From contig CAJUTO010000005.1 of the NCBI GenBank assembly GCA_910589675.1, positions 1 through 64,000 on the forward strand: 64,000 nucleotides of DNA, in the 5' to 3' direction. The translations under genes were made by a program, and so were the position numbers. This document shows, one piece after another, positions 25,691-35,620 of this stretch (within the stretch, counting starts at the first letter, position 1; each line of letters opens with the position of its first letter). The stretch comes from an uncultured Lactobacillus sp. (lineage in GTDB: Bacteria > Bacillota > Bacilli > Lactobacillales > Lactobacillaceae). A model generated the notes under the pieces. The model was given only the letters and a program-made list of their open reading frames with translations. It was not told where the DNA came from and did no database searches.

Positions 25691-26959
25691 CTATTTTCGC
25701 TTACGTTTTAAGTCTTCTTTAGTTGCAACTAAGTCAATTATTTTCTTTGGTGCTAGATTTGGATACATATGAGTAAGGTAAGCTAATAATTCAACGAAGT
25801 TTAGTAAGTAACTCGTTAAATTATTGTCTTTCATCATCCCACCAGTGAAATTATTGTCTTTAATATTTGCAAACATATAAAAATCACGAACTGTATCCAT
25901 ATTTTGATAAGTTACTAGCTCACTGAAAATGTCATTAATTTCTTTTCGAATTTCTTGACCATCAGTCACCTCTCGTTTAACCGGTAAGTCAATCGCATAG
26001 GCTGAAGCTTTTCCACGAGCTAAATCAAGATAGGACTTTCGCTCAAGCATCATATCGCTAATCTCTTTAAACTTTTCATCAGTAAAGTCCATATTTACTT
26101 CTAGACTAGTTAAATATCCAGCTAAGGCTTCTACTAGATCATCTTCTGTCTTAAAGGATGGGGTTAATACATAAACATAACGGTCTGTTCGCACAAATAG
26201 AAGAAAGTACGTCAAATCTAAGTGTTGCAAGTTTCTACTATATTTAACCAGTTCTTTTTCAAAGCGATAACCTTCAGGATTCTCTAAATCAAATTGGCCA
26301 CCCTGATAAGGAGCTCGATATATTTGCCAAAAGTCTTCTACATTGAAGCCATCAATATTTCTATCTTCAAAAGCAGCTTTATTGAGTAATTTAGCTTCAC
26401 TAGTACGCTTTTTTTCTAAATCTTTTATTAGAGCTAACGGATTAAGAATATTGCGGTTTGCATATTCCATAAGCATCACTTGAATATCATGATAAGTCGA
26501 CATGTTTTGATCGCTAGTATCATGGAAAAAAACATCCCCTAACCGGTCAGTATAGTTAACGACTAGGACATAGTCACCAATTTCTTCTTCACTAGCTAGC
26601 TCTTCAGCTAAGTCAATGATATCTTCTACTCTTGTCTCTAGTTGCTTAAGTTTTTCATCAGAAATCTCTTGGCTAGGACGCTTAAGCTTTCTCATAGCAT
26701 GAACATGGAATAAGTCACTCTCTAAATCGCCCTTTAATACATCAATGAATTCATAATAATCTAAATCAAGTCTTTGAACGAAAGTCCCAATTAATCTAAA
26801 AACAAGATTCTCAGCTCTTGCAGGTTGATAAGAGCGACGTAAATTATCACTAATAAAAGTTTCTTCAAAGTCCGGCGTCTGTACTACGAGTGCTAGATCC
26901 ATTGTATTTGGTGTTTCATACACCTTATCAAGCAGTTCTTTCATTTTATTACTTAACAT
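25691..26959 (-). CDS. conserved hypothetical protein
   Basis: I do not recognise this 422-residue soluble protein. It has no signal peptide or membrane segment and is rich in Glu, Asp, Leu and Lys. The composition suggests mostly helical folding, with a likely coiled segment around residues 100-130 (KLKQLETRVEDIIDLAEELASEEE). No nucleotide-binding or metal motif stands out. It ends with a basic KRKRK tail. A single-gene unit is likely, because a gap without overlap separates it from both neighbours. Confidence 0.6.
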   Translation of the reverse strand: MLSNKMKELLDKVYETPNTMDLALVVQTPDFEETFISDNLRRSYQPARAENLVFRLIGTFVQRLDLDYYEFIDVLKGDLESDLFHVHAMRKLKRPSQEISDEKLKQLETRVEDIIDLAEELASEEEIGDYVLVVNYTDRLGDVFFHDTSDQNMSTYHDIQVMLMEYANRNILNPLALIKDLEKKRTSEAKLLNKAAFEDRNIDGFNVEDFWQIYRAPYQGGQFDLENPEGYRFEKELVKYSRNLQHLDLTYFLLFVRTDRYVYVLTPSFKTEDDLVEALAGYLTSLEVNMDFTDEKFKEISDMMLERKSYLDLARGKASAYAIDLPVKREVTDGQEIRKEINDIFSELVTYQNMDTVRDFYMFANIKDNNFTGGMMKDNNLTSYLLNFVELLAYLTHMYPNLAPKKIIDLVATKEDLKRKRK

Positions 26960-27025
26960 TTTTATACCCTACCTATTCCAATCATCTCACTTTTCATCTA
27001 TTATACGGGTATTTATTTTTAGGAA

Positions 27026-27050
27026 CAAAAAGTCTGCAACAAAGCAGACC
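27026..27050 (-). terminator. terminator of the lipoprotein gene
   Basis: GTCTGC pairs with GCAGAC around a 6-base loop, followed by TTTTTG on the minus strand, a few bases after the lipoprotein stop. Confidence 0.8.
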
Positions 27051-27055
27051 TTAAG

Positions 27056-27589
27056 CTAGATATTTTCACCATACATAATGTTTGAAAAGCTACCATTTAA
27101 TGACTTGTCTTGACTGACATGTAAGTTAACAACGTTTCCTTTACCAGACTCATCTACTAAGACAATTGGCTTTTGCTTGTGCCAGCAGAAGAGGAAAGTC
27201 TTATGTTGTCCATCTTTAGTTAAGTCATGATTATAGATAGCCAAGACGTCATAATCATAATGATGTTCGCCTTGTGGACTCCAACCAATGCTTATCTTTT
27301 TACCATTTAGCTTAAAAGTATCTTTCTTAAAGGCATCTGGATAAACACGATTTGCTGAAGTAGAAAGCTTATTTTTACCATCATATTTGGTATAGGTTTG
27401 GCTCTTCTTTTTACCGTACTTATCCATTTCCTTAGCAAGTTTTTGGTCTTTTTTCTTATTCCAGTGCTTCTTTTGAACCATCTTTGAACTCTTAGCACTA
27501 CTATTATTAGTTGAATTAGAGTTATTTGAACAGCCGCTTGCCCCTACTAAGCTGAGAGCAATCACACTCATTAATAATATTTTCTTCAT
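27056..27589 (-). CDS. DUF4767-type surface lipoprotein
   Basis: This 177-residue protein has a lipoprotein signal (MKKILLMSVIALSLVGASGC, Cys20 as the lipidated residue), then an Asn/Ser linker, a Lys-rich segment and a globular C-terminal half. That half contains GEHHYDYDVLAIYNHD and HKTFLFCWHKQKPIVLVDES, resembling the DUF4767 domain common on lactobacilli. Function is unknown. It is attached outside the membrane. Confidence 0.75.
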   Translation of the reverse strand: MKKILLMSVIALSLVGASGCSNNSNSTNNSSAKSSKMVQKKHWNKKKDQKLAKEMDKYGKKKSQTYTKYDGKNKLSTSANRVYPDAFKKDTFKLNGKKISIGWSPQGEHHYDYDVLAIYNHDLTKDGQHKTFLFCWHKQKPIVLVDESGKGNVVNLHVSQDKSLNGSFSNIMYGENI

Positions 27590-27661
27590 AAATATTTCTC
27601 CTTTTCTTCCATTCTTATCCTACCATTAAATTTCAACTTTAGAACCTTTTTAATCTTGAAT

Positions 27662-27703
27662 AAAAAAGGTGTAATTTCACTTTTTATGCGAAATTACACT
27701 TTG
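27662..27703 (-). terminator. terminator of the second DsbA-like gene
   Basis: GTGTAATTTC pairs with GAAATTACAC around an 11-base loop, followed by TTTTTTA on the minus strand. Confidence 0.85.
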
Positions 27704-27728
27704 AATAGAAGAAATTTAGTAATAGAGC

Positions 27729-28379
27729 TTATTTTACCTTCTGATATATTAAATTGTTAATTGCTTCAATTAAAGCTTCTTTAGTAGGCACACCTTCATC
27801 ATGATAATGGCCAATTTCAAAGTATGGCACTGCATCCGCATTTCGATTGGCTAAGTCATTTTCATCTTCGATAACTACGTCCTTATATTCTTCACTAGTA
27901 AGAATTTTCTTTGCAGATGAGTCATCCAACCCAGCGTCTTTTGCCAATTTTACTAAGACGTCGTTATCAGCAATATTTTGATTTTCAACAAAATAAGCTT
28001 TAAAGATTGCGTTAATTAACTGGGCTGTCTTTTTATTACTCTGTGTATCATTAGCCCATTTAGTTAAACGCAATGCCTTCATCGTATTGACTGGAAGTGT
28101 ATTTGCATAATTAATTGTTAAGCCAGCATCTCTAGCTTGTTCAGTAATATTTTGAAATCTTTCATGAAGTTGCTTTTGGGTTAAACCATCTTTCTGCATC
28201 AACTTCTCTCCTCGCGTTTGAGTTGGATTTTCCGCAGCAGTTGGATCAATTTGAAAAGCGCGAAAGTTATAATCTAACTTATTTTGATCAATTCCTACTG
28301 CTTTAACTGCTTCAGTTAGTTTATGAAAAGCAATATAACAAAATGGAGATGCATAATCCATCCAAAAACTCATTCTCAT
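27729..28379 (-). CDS. DsbA/FrnE-like protein lacking the first active-site cysteine
   Basis: This 216-residue protein is a clear relative of the one at 24958-25623 (shared layout FWMDYASPFCYI, FQID, NTMKALRLTKWA, DAVPYFEIG). Its motif is SPFC, so the nucleophilic Cys of CXXC is Ser. Such forms act as isomerase-like, glutathione-transferase-kappa-like or bacillithiol-linked enzymes, or have lost redox function. It is cytoplasmic. A small ORF lies 18 bases upstream and may share the transcript. Confidence 0.8.
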   Translation of the reverse strand: MRMSFWMDYASPFCYIAFHKLTEAVKAVGIDQNKLDYNFRAFQIDPTAAENPTQTRGEKLMQKDGLTQKQLHERFQNITEQARDAGLTINYANTLPVNTMKALRLTKWANDTQSNKKTAQLINAIFKAYFVENQNIADNDVLVKLAKDAGLDDSSAKKILTSEEYKDVVIEDENDLANRNADAVPYFEIGHYHDEGVPTKEALIEAINNLIYQKVK

Positions 28380-28397
28380 AGTATGCCTACTTCCCGA

Positions 28398-28568
28398 TTA
28401 ATTAGCAGCTTTTTTAATTAAAGCTTTTAAATCATCATCAGAAAAATTTTTACCATATTTATTTTGTAATTCTTCTAGAATGAAACCATTATCACGATTA
28501 CGGTGAATCATTTCACGAACGTCTTTCATAATAGCTTCTTTTTCACGATCAAATGTTGGAACTGTCAT
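28398..28568 (-). CDS. 56-residue conserved-looking small protein
   Basis: ATG at 28566-28568 is preceded by AGAAGGC and opens a 56-codon frame starting MTVPTFDREKEAIMKDVREM and ending LIKKAAN. It is highly charged, predicted helical and lacks a signal. The good ribosome site, sensible codon usage and fit in the gap before the DsbA-like gene support a real gene. I cannot name it. Confidence 0.6.
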   Translation of the reverse strand: MTVPTFDREKEAIMKDVREMIHRNRDNGFILEELQNKYGKNFSDDDLKALIKKAAN

Positions 28569-28655
28569 AATTAAAGCCTTCTTTCATATATAATCCGCTT
28601 TCACTTTTTATTGTATGAGCTTAAAGGCATAATGACAAAAATTTAGTCTTAATAT

Positions 28656-28691
28656 AATAAAAAGATAGTCTTACCATAAGACTATCTTTTA
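28656..28691 (-). terminator. terminator of the membrane protein gene
   Basis: AAAGATAGTCTTA pairs with TAAGACTATCTTT, with TTTTTATTATAT after it on the minus strand. It overlaps the stop codon of the gene at 28689. Confidence 0.85.
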
Positions 28692-29204
28692 TAAATCGTG
28701 TTGATATTTCTTCAATAAAACAACCGCAATCCAAATTGAAATAAACGATGGCAAAATGATTACTACTAGTAAATCCGGATTGAGGATACGAACTGTTTTT
28801 ATCATTTTAGTAATTGTATGGATCTTAGCAATGTTATTGAAGATCGATTGATAAACTGTAACATAAATCAATGCCCATTGAATGCAATATTCGATTAAAG
28901 TTAGGGTTATTTCTGAAATCGGATGATATTTATTGAATCTCTTTAAACCTTCATATAGTAGAAGACCTGATAAAATTACCAAAGCTGCTAGGAGCAAGAA
29001 GAGATTCCCTAGTTCCATATCATGAATTCGGTCAATAAAGAGAGCCGCAAATCCAAAGAAGATTGAGAAATTAATTGTACTTAGCAGTAACAATACTAAA
29101 AACAAAATAATCGCTCTCAGAAAATAAAAACGATGTTTAGAAGTAAAAATATATCCTGATACGACTATCGCTAAAATAACTAGGAAAATTGGTAAAACTT
29201 GCAT
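28689..29204 (-). CDS. hypothetical four-helix membrane protein
   Basis: This 171-residue protein is almost wholly hydrophobic, with about five membrane segments (roughly 2-22, 28-54, 64-84, 103-120 and 145-165). I do not recognise it. Its start codon overlaps the stop of the tyrosine phosphatase gene by one base, so the two are translationally coupled and may act together, perhaps in envelope signalling. Confidence 0.65.
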   Translation of the reverse strand: MQVLPIFLVILAIVVSGYIFTSKHRFYFLRAIILFLVLLLLSTINFSIFFGFAALFIDRIHDMELGNLFLLLAALVILSGLLLYEGLKRFNKYHPISEITLTLIEYCIQWALIYVTVYQSIFNNIAKIHTITKMIKTVRILNPDLLVVIILPSFISIWIAVVLLKKYQHDL

Positions 29205-29680
29205 TACTTATCAGACATCTCGATTTTCTTAATAAGAGCTTCACAGCCTTGATAAATATCTTGATAAGCTGCTTCAAAGTCACCAGTATACCAAGGATCA
29301 TCAACATCCATCATAGAGCCAGCAAAAGATAAAAGTTTATATTCTTTTCTTTCGGGATCTCCTGCTGAAATATGATTCATATCAAAGAAGTTTTCTTCAT
29401 CCATCCCGATAATGTAGTCATATTTCTCATAGTCGCTCTTAACCATTTTTCTGGCCTGACGATGGTTAAAAGGAATTCCATGCTCATTCATTACTCGTTG
29501 AGAACGCACATCGATATCATGGCCGATCCCACTAATAATTGCATCTTCGGTTGTAGCAGCAGACGCAATTTCATATTCATTTTCTTTACCTAGATCTTTA
29601 ACAATCTTTTTAGTAATAAATTCAGCCATAGGTGAACGACAAATATTACCATGACAAATAAATAAGATTTTTTTAGTCAT
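29204..29680 (-). CDS. low-molecular-weight protein-tyrosine phosphatase
   Basis: This 158-residue protein has the catalytic P-loop CHGNICRSP (Cys9, Arg15) near its start and the general-acid loop DPWYTGD near residue 128, both intact. It would remove phosphate from phosphotyrosine or phosphoarginine in the cytoplasm. It is separate from the eps operon, whose phosphatase is of the unrelated PHP type. It is coupled to the downstream membrane protein. Confidence 0.92.
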   Translation of the reverse strand: MTKKILFICHGNICRSPMAEFITKKIVKDLGKENEYEIASAATTEDAIISGIGHDIDVRSQRVMNEHGIPFNHRQARKMVKSDYEKYDYIIGMDEENFFDMNHISAGDPERKEYKLLSFAGSMMDVDDPWYTGDFEAAYQDIYQGCEALIKKIEMSDK

Positions 29681-29744
29681 TTCTTTCCCTTATTTCTTTA
29701 AAGTGTATATTTTAATTCTAAAGCTAATACATTTATTTAGGCAA

Positions 29745-29790
29745 GAAAAAATACCGACTAGAGCTTGTCAGCTCCAACCGGTATTCTTCT
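29745..29790 (-). terminator. terminator after ysxC
   Basis: AATACCG and CGGTATT pair, with an inner GAGCT/AGCTC helix, and TTTTTTCTT follows on the minus strand. It lies 107 bases after the ysxC stop. Confidence 0.75.
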
Positions 29791-29892
29791 TTTTCAAAGG
29801 TTGTTGAAACATTATTAGTTCAATATTTTCAACGTATCTAATTATATCAAAGATAGGTGAATTTAATCAGCAAATTATGCAATTTTTTTAAA

Positions 29893-30477
29893 TTACATCT
29901 TATCTTCGACCCAATCCCAGAATTTATCTACATTTAATTTAGAAACACTAGAGAATGGTAAAAAAGATACATTTTCTTGTGACAGATCCAAACTCTTGCC
30001 GATTTTTTGCTTAATCTGACTTGCTTCCATCTTTTTCAACTTATCCATCTTCGTTGCTACCACCAAGATTGGAATATCGAGACAGAGAGCATAATTAAAC
30101 ATATTGATATCATCAGCAGTTGGATTGTGACGTGCATCAACTAAAAGAATTAATCCCTTTAAATCAGCACGCGTTTCAAGATAATCTTGAATCATTTCAC
30201 CAAAAGCAGCTCTTTGCTTTTTAGAAACTTTTGCATAGCCATAACCTGGTACATCAACCAAATACAACTCATTATTAACCTTATAAAAATTAAGAGTTTG
30301 AGTCTTACCTGGTTGTTGGGATGTACGGGCTAGTTTACGGCGATTAACAATTGTATTAATCAAACTAGATTTACCAACATTAGAACGGCCAGCCAAGGCA
30401 AATTCTGGCAAATCATCTTTCGGATACTGTTTTTCAGAAACAGCACTAATGACAAATTCAGCATCTACGACTTTCAT
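29893..30477 (-). CDS. ysxC: ribosome-biogenesis GTPase YsxC/EngB
   Basis: This 194-residue protein has G1 GRSNVGKSSLIN, the G3 region DVPGYGYAKV, G4 ATKMDKLKK and a C-terminal FSS motif. YsxC helps assemble the 50S ribosomal subunit. Its ATG overlaps the clpX stop by one base, the usual clpX-ysxC coupling in Firmicutes. Confidence 0.96.
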   Translation of the reverse strand: MKVVDAEFVISAVSEKQYPKDDLPEFALAGRSNVGKSSLINTIVNRRKLARTSQQPGKTQTLNFYKVNNELYLVDVPGYGYAKVSKKQRAAFGEMIQDYLETRADLKGLILLVDARHNPTADDINMFNYALCLDIPILVVATKMDKLKKMEASQIKQKIGKSLDLSQENVSFLPFSSVSKLNVDKFWDWVEDKM

Positions 30478-31742
30478 TATTTAGTCGCCTCACTCGTCTT
30501 TTCAGCTTTATCCTCTTTATATGTAATCTTAGGCTCTGCATGCTTAGTAATAACATCCTTAGTAATTTGAACTTCTTTGATGTTATCATCACTTGGTGTG
30601 CGGTACATTACATCCATTAATGAATTTTCAACAATAGAACGTAAACCACGTGCACCCATATGACGACTAATAGCCATATCTGCAATAGCTTGTAGGGCTC
30701 CATCAGTAAATTCAAGGTCCACATCGTCAAGTGACAATAATTTCTTGTATTGTTTTACTAAAGCATTCTTTGGTTCAGTTAAAATTCTAATTAAGTCCTC
30801 AGTACTCAACTTATCAAGAGTAGCAATAATTGGAATACGTCCAATAAATTCAGGAATTAAACCGAATTTAACTAAATCTCCAGTTGTAAGATTCTTTTGC
30901 CAGTCATCTGCATCTACTTGGTTAAGACCATTTTCTGCGCCAAAACCAATTGTTTTCTTACCAAGACGGTTTTTAACGATATTTTCAATACCATCAAAAG
31001 CACCACCGACAATGAATAAGATATTAGTAGTATCAATCTTAATCATTTGTTGTTGCGGGTGTTTACGTCCGCCTTGAGGAGGAACAGAAGCAATAGTTCC
31101 TTCTAAGATCTTAAGTAATGACTGTTGTACACCTTCACCGGAAACATCACGAGTAATTGAAACATTTTCTGCTTTTTTAGAAATCTTATCAATTTCGTCA
31201 ATGTAGATGATTCCGCGTTGGGCACGCTCTATATCATAGTCGGCATTTTGCAACAATTTGAGCAAAATATTTTCTACATCTTCACCAACATAGCCGGCTT
31301 CAGTCAAAGTAGTAGCGTCCGCAATAGCAAATGGAACATTCAAAATTTTAGCTAAAGTTTGGGCTAAATAAGTTTTACCCGAACCAGTTGGTCCAATCAG
31401 AGCAATATTTGATTTTTGCAACTCAGTTCCAGTGCTATCAATATCCATTTGACTGATACGTTTGTAGTGGTTGTAAACAGCAACGGAAAGTACCTTTTTG
31501 GCACGATCTTGACCAATTACGTACTCATCCAATTGCTTTTTAATTTCCATTGGCTTAGGTAAATCTTTAGTTTCTTTAATGGAATCTGCTTTTAATTCAT
31601 CATCAATAATTTTCTTGGAAAGATCGATACATTCATTACAAATGTAGACTCCATTTCCAGCCACAATTTTTTTAACTTGTGACTGTGGTTTACCGCAAAA
31701 AGAACATTTTACTTCTTCTTGCTCAGTAATTTCGTTAGCCAT
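30477..31742 (-). CDS. clpX: ClpX ATPase subunit of ClpXP protease
   Basis: This 421-residue protein has the N-terminal C4 zinc finger (CSFCGK...CNEC), Walker [16 protein letters not shown], Walker [10 protein letters not shown], the pore loop GYVGEDVE and sensor [10 protein letters not shown]. It unfolds tagged substrates for ClpP. AGGAGGATGGC lies before the ATG. It is preceded by tig with its own terminator, so clpX-ysxC form a separate unit. Confidence 0.97.
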   Translation of the reverse strand: MANEITEQEEVKCSFCGKPQSQVKKIVAGNGVYICNECIDLSKKIIDDELKADSIKETKDLPKPMEIKKQLDEYVIGQDRAKKVLSVAVYNHYKRISQMDIDSTGTELQKSNIALIGPTGSGKTYLAQTLAKILNVPFAIADATTLTEAGYVGEDVENILLKLLQNADYDIERAQRGIIYIDEIDKISKKAENVSITRDVSGEGVQQSLLKILEGTIASVPPQGGRKHPQQQMIKIDTTNILFIVGGAFDGIENIVKNRLGKKTIGFGAENGLNQVDADDWQKNLTTGDLVKFGLIPEFIGRIPIIATLDKLSTEDLIRILTEPKNALVKQYKKLLSLDDVDLEFTDGALQAIADMAISRHMGARGLRSIVENSLMDVMYRTPSDDNIKEVQITKDVITKHAEPKITYKEDKAEKTSEATK

Positions 31743-31833
31743 CAGCCATCCTCCTTTTCACTTACTTTATGTCAAAATAAGCTTAGCAGTTCACTTTAAC
31801 AGAGTAAAGAAAATTGTCTTATTAATTAATAGT

Positions 31834-31862
31834 AAAGAAAAAAGCGACTGTCATAGCCGCCC
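31834..31862 (-). terminator. terminator after tig
   Basis: GCGGCT pairs with AGTCGC (one G-U) around ATGAC, followed by TTTTTTCTTT on the minus strand. Confidence 0.75.
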
Positions 31863-31886
31863 TTTTCTTAAACTAGTTATCAACTA

Positions 31887-33236
31887 TTATTTATCAGCCT
31901 TTTTGTCGTCTTCTTTGGTTGACTTCTTAGCAGTTGATTTCTTAGTAGCTTTCTTAGCAACTTGCTTTGCCTTGTCAGCTACTAAATCAATAGCTTTTCT
32001 AATAGCAATATCATGCTTAAGCATATCATCACTCAAGCTACGACGAACAACTTTTTCGTCCATGTTGTAGTCGTGTGCTAAGTCTTTGATTTCTTGCTTA
32101 ATTTCATCAGCAGTTGCGTCAAGTTTTTCTTTAGCAACGATTGCTTCCAAAACAAGGTTAGTCTTAACACGTTCTGCAGCACCCTTAGCTAATTGTTCAC
32201 GCAATTGAGCTTCAGTAGTACCAGTTAACTTGAAGTAAGTTTGTGGGTCAATACCTTGACGTTGCATGTTGCCTAAGTATTGGTTCAATTGATTTTGAAC
32301 ATCTTCGTCGATCATTGCTTGAGGAACTTCATCAATGGTTGCATTTTCAACTGCACCCTTGATTGCAGCATCTTGGATAGCGTCTTTTGCGTCATCTTCC
32401 TTGTGCTTCTTCAAGTCTTTCTTGATCTTATCTTTTAATTCATCAAGTGATTCTACTGAATCATCAACATCTTTAGCAAACTCGTCATCTAACTTAGGTA
32501 ATTCTTTAGATTTCACTTCATGAATCTTAGTAGCAAAGTGTGCTTCTTTACCAGCTAAGTCTTTTGCACCGTAATCTTCTGGGAAGGTTACAACAACATC
32601 TACATCATCGCCAGCTTTGTGACCAATAAGTTGATCTTCAAAACCAGGAATGAAAGTACCAGAACCTAATTCTAATGAATAGTTTTGTGCACTACCACCA
32701 TCAAATGGCTTACCATCAATAGTACCAGTGTAGTCGATAGTAACAGTATCGCCTTTAGCAGCCTTACCGTCTTTCAATACTAATTCAGCATTTTGTTCAC
32801 GACGCTTGTTTAATTCTGCATCTACGTCCTTAACTAAAACGCGAGTGTTTTGCTTAGGAACTTCAATACCCTTGTAGTCACCTAACTTAACTTCTGGCTT
32901 AACAGAAACAGTAGCCTTCATTACCCAAGGCTTGTTCTTATCCATTGAAACTGGAGTAATTTGTGGTTGGCCAACTGGGTCAATACCAGCTTCTTTAACA
33001 GCAGCAGTGTAAGCTTCTGGTAAAACTATGTTTAAAGCATCTTCGTAAAGAGCTTCTTCACCGTAAAATTGATCAAAAACAACACGAGAAACGTGACCTT
33101 TACGGAAACCAGGTACACGTAAGTTCTTCTTAACACGTTTGAAAGCTTGATCTAAGCCCTTTTTTACTTCTTCTTGTGAGATTTCAAAAGTTAATTCACC
33201 GGATGTTTTACCGGTCTTTTCCCATTTTACAGACAT
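31887..33236 (-). CDS. tig: trigger factor, ribosome-bound chaperone
   Basis: This 449-residue protein has the ribosome-docking signature in [11 protein letters not shown] (about 42-52), a central FKBP-type isomerase domain ([41 protein letters not shown]) and a helical C-terminal cradle. A Lys/Ala-rich tail ([14 protein letters not shown]) extends it slightly beyond the common length. It binds nascent chains at the exit tunnel. It has its own terminator and lies 158 bases after tuf. Confidence 0.97.
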   Translation of the reverse strand: MSVKWEKTGKTSGELTFEISQEEVKKGLDQAFKRVKKNLRVPGFRKGHVSRVVFDQFYGEEALYEDALNIVLPEAYTAAVKEAGIDPVGQPQITPVSMDKNKPWVMKATVSVKPEVKLGDYKGIEVPKQNTRVLVKDVDAELNKRREQNAELVLKDGKAAKGDTVTIDYTGTIDGKPFDGGSAQNYSLELGSGTFIPGFEDQLIGHKAGDDVDVVVTFPEDYGAKDLAGKEAHFATKIHEVKSKELPKLDDEFAKDVDDSVESLDELKDKIKKDLKKHKEDDAKDAIQDAAIKGAVENATIDEVPQAMIDEDVQNQLNQYLGNMQRQGIDPQTYFKLTGTTEAQLREQLAKGAAERVKTNLVLEAIVAKEKLDATADEIKQEIKDLAHDYNMDEKVVRRSLSDDMLKHDIAIRKAIDLVADKAKQVAKKATKKSTAKKSTKEDDKKADK

Positions 33237-33344
33237 TAATTAAATACCTCCGATGTCAAATTTGGGTTTGCTATTGCACACTTAACTATCTTACCCTAAA
33301 CCTTGCTAAAACACAAATCCAGAGAGAAATTTGTTAATTTTTGT

Positions 33345-33380
33345 ATAAAAAAAAGATGTATCCTAAGATACATCTTTTTT
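33345..33380 (-). terminator. terminator of tuf
   Basis: AAAAGATGTATC pairs with GATACATCTTTT around CTAA, with a T-run of seven on the minus strand. Confidence 0.88.
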
Positions 33381-33394
33381 AAGAAAGTTTGGAA

Positions 33395-34585
33395 TTAGTC
33401 AAGGATTTCAGTAACTTGACCAGCACCAACAGTCTTACCACCTTCACGGATAGTAAACTTAGTACCCTTTTCAATGGCAACTGGCTTGATCAATTCAACA
33501 GTGAATTCAACGTTATCACCAGGCATAACCATTTCAGTACCTTCTGGCAATTCAATCTTACCAGTTACGTCAGTAGTGTGGAAGTAGAATTGTGGACGGT
33601 AATCTGAGAAGAATGGAGTGTGACGACCACCTTCATCTTTGTTCAAGATATAAACTTGACCCTTGAAGTTCTTGTGGGTTTGAATTGAACCAGGTGCAGC
33701 TAAAACTTGACCACGTTCAACTTGATCACGGTCGATACCACGAAGCAATACACCAACGTTATCGCCGGCTTCACCAAGGTCAAGAGTCTTGTGGAACATT
33801 TCCAAACCAGTAACAGTTGACTTTTCAATCTTGTCAGTTAAACCAACGATTTCAACTTCATCGCCGACCTTAACAGTACCACGGTCGATACGACCAGAAG
33901 CAACAGTACCACGACCAGTGATAGTAAATACGTCTTCAACTGGCATTAAGAATGGCTTGTCAGTATCACGTTCTGGAGTTGGGATGTATTCGTCAACAGT
34001 TTCCATTAATTTTCTGATAACGTCTTGTTGTTCTGGGTCACCTTCAAGTGCCTTCAAAGCTGAACCACGGATAACAGGAACATCGTCACCAGGGTAATCG
34101 TATTCTGATAACAAGTCACGTACTTCCATTTCAACTAAGTCGATCAATTCTGGATCGTCAACTAAGTCAACCTTGTTTAAGAATACAACGATGTATTGAA
34201 CACCAACTTGACGAGCAAGTAAGATGTGTTCACGAGTTTGTGGCATAGGACCATCAGTTGCAGCAACAACCAAGATAGCACCATCCATTTGTGCAGCACC
34301 AGTAATCATGTTCTTGATGTAGTCAGCGTGACCTGGAGCATCCATGTGAGCGTAGTGACGATTCTTAGTTTCGTATTCTACGTGAGCGGTATTAATAGTA
34401 ATACCACGTTCCTTTTCTTCTGGAGCAGCATCGATTTGTGAGTAATCTTCAGCTTGTGCCAAACCGTCTTCTGCCAAAACAGTAGTAATAGCTGCAGTTA
34501 AAGTGGTCTTACCATGGTCAACGTGGCCGATAGTACCAATGTTAACGTGCGGCTTAGTTCTTTCGTAATGTTCTTTTTCTGCCAT
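33395..34585 (-). CDS. tuf: elongation factor Tu
   Basis: This 396-residue protein starts [20 protein letters not shown], with G1 GHVDHGKT, G3 DAPGHADY, G4 NKVD and the standard three-domain length. I chose the ATG at 34583-34585 because AGGAGGGTC lies just before it; a longer frame starting nine codons upstream has no ribosome site. It delivers aminoacyl-tRNA to the ribosome. Single-gene unit with at least one clear promoter about 150 bases upstream. Confidence 0.98.
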   Translation of the reverse strand: MAEKEHYERTKPHVNIGTIGHVDHGKTTLTAAITTVLAEDGLAQAEDYSQIDAAPEEKERGITINTAHVEYETKNRHYAHMDAPGHADYIKNMITGAAQMDGAILVVAATDGPMPQTREHILLARQVGVQYIVVFLNKVDLVDDPELIDLVEMEVRDLLSEYDYPGDDVPVIRGSALKALEGDPEQQDVIRKLMETVDEYIPTPERDTDKPFLMPVEDVFTITGRGTVASGRIDRGTVKVGDEVEIVGLTDKIEKSTVTGLEMFHKTLDLGEAGDNVGVLLRGIDRDQVERGQVLAAPGSIQTHKNFKGQVYILNKDEGGRHTPFFSDYRPQFYFHTTDVTGKIELPEGTEMVMPGDNVEFTVELIKPVAIEKGTKFTIREGGKTVGAGQVTEILD

Positions 34586-34662
34586 TAATATGACCCTCCT
34601 GTAAATTTGCAAGAAGTCCGTTGAGTAAGTAACGGATAATTCTCTGTTGATTATTATACTAC

Positions 34663-34699
34663 TTTCAAAGGTAAAAGCCTAGCTCGTACCCCTTTGAAA
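34663..34699. repeat. perfect inverted repeat in the tuf promoter region
   Basis: TTTCAAAGG (34663-34671) and CCTTTGAAA (34691-34699) form a perfect 9-bp inverted repeat with a 19-base loop. It lies between two TATAAT elements, so it is in the transcript from the upstream promoter and in the upstream DNA of the inner one. Confidence 0.6.
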
Positions 34700-34712
34700 A
34701 TATCCTTTATTG

Positions 34713-34740
34713 ATTATACTAGATCCACAGAAAATGTAAA
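34713..34740 (-). promoter_or_regulatory. tuf promoter
   Basis: On the minus strand TTTACA (34735-34740), a 16-base spacer and TATAAT (34713-34718). A second TATAAT lies at 34653-34658 without a clear -35, and could be an inner promoter. Confidence 0.6.
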
Positions 34741-34762
34741 CCTTTTTTGCTCAATATCGGCA

Positions 34763-35620
34763 CTAAAAATCAGAATTTGTTGCTTTTTCATATGCCAAAT
34801 ATTCATATATTTTATTTAAAAGTTTCTGATTAGCTCCGCCCTTCTTTTGCTCAAGATAGTTTCTAAAATCATGAGCAAATTGATCCGGATCTCTAATATA
34901 ATCATTTAAACGCGGATATAGCATCCCTAAACAAACATTCATCTCACCAATCATTATTGGCAGTTTGCTTGGATCCTGTCTAAAGTAATCCGCTAAGCTA
35001 ACACAAACTTCACGATAAATTGGACTTTTTTCAAGTAAGTCCGTTTCTTTAGGAATAAATTCTTTTAATTCTCCTAAAATGTAAACTTGAACTTTTTCGC
35101 TGTATCCAAGTTTTATTAAATCTTCACATAAGGATAAACGCAAAGCAAAATTAGGAGATGGATCCATTAAAATACTTTTTGCCAAATTAGTAAAGTTTTC
35201 TGTACTTAAGCAATATAAAAGTAAATAATCTTTTTCTTGAATATATTTAAGCTGTTTAAAATTTTTCATTATTTCTAACTGCTTAATTTGACTAACCGGT
35301 TCAATTTTTACTGGTAGCTTTTTTTGCAGTAAGTACTCAAGCTCAGCCGCTTCAATTGCATAATGCTGAAAAGCTAAAATTTTAAGATAAGTATCATATA
35401 CTCTTTGATTAGAAAAAAGGTCAGGCTCTTCCTTAATCAAAGAATATGCCTGATCTCCCTTCTCTTGGCTTAAATATATTTCACATAGTTCACAAACAAT
35501 ATCTGAATCATGACCTAACCGTAAAGCTTCAAGTAAATATTGCTTAGCTTGCAGTAAATCATTGTGCTTTTTAGCCTCTTTTGCTAAAAGAAGAAAGTTA
35601 TCTTGACTTGCATGTGACAT
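34763..35620 (-). CDS. TPR-like repeat protein
   Basis: This 285-residue soluble protein begins with TPR-type helical pairs (AKEAKKHNDLLQAKQYLLEALRLGHDSDIVCELCEIYLSQEKGDQAYSLI), followed by less regular helices. Such proteins usually act as protein-binding scaffolds. Its start overlaps the stop of rnjB by one base, so it is co-translated with RNase J2 and could be a partner. No catalytic motif seen. Confidence 0.7.
   Translation of the reverse strand: MSHASQDNFLLLAKEAKKHNDLLQAKQYLLEALRLGHDSDIVCELCEIYLSQEKGDQAYSLIKEEPDLFSNQRVYDTYLKILAFQHYAIEAAELEYLLQKKLPVKIEPVSQIKQLEIMKNFKQLKYIQEKDYLLLYCLSTENFTNLAKSILMDPSPNFALRLSLCEDLIKLGYSEKVQVYILGELKEFIPKETDLLEKSPIYREVCVSLADYFRQDPSKLPIMIGEMNVCLGMLYPRLNDYIRDPDQFAHDFRNYLEQKKGGANQKLLNKIYEYLAYEKATNSDF

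Noticed and set aside
34586..34612. Upstream start giving EF-Tu nine extra residues
   Set aside because: AGGAGGG lies just before the inner ATG, and EF-Tu starts [12 protein letters not shown] in this group.
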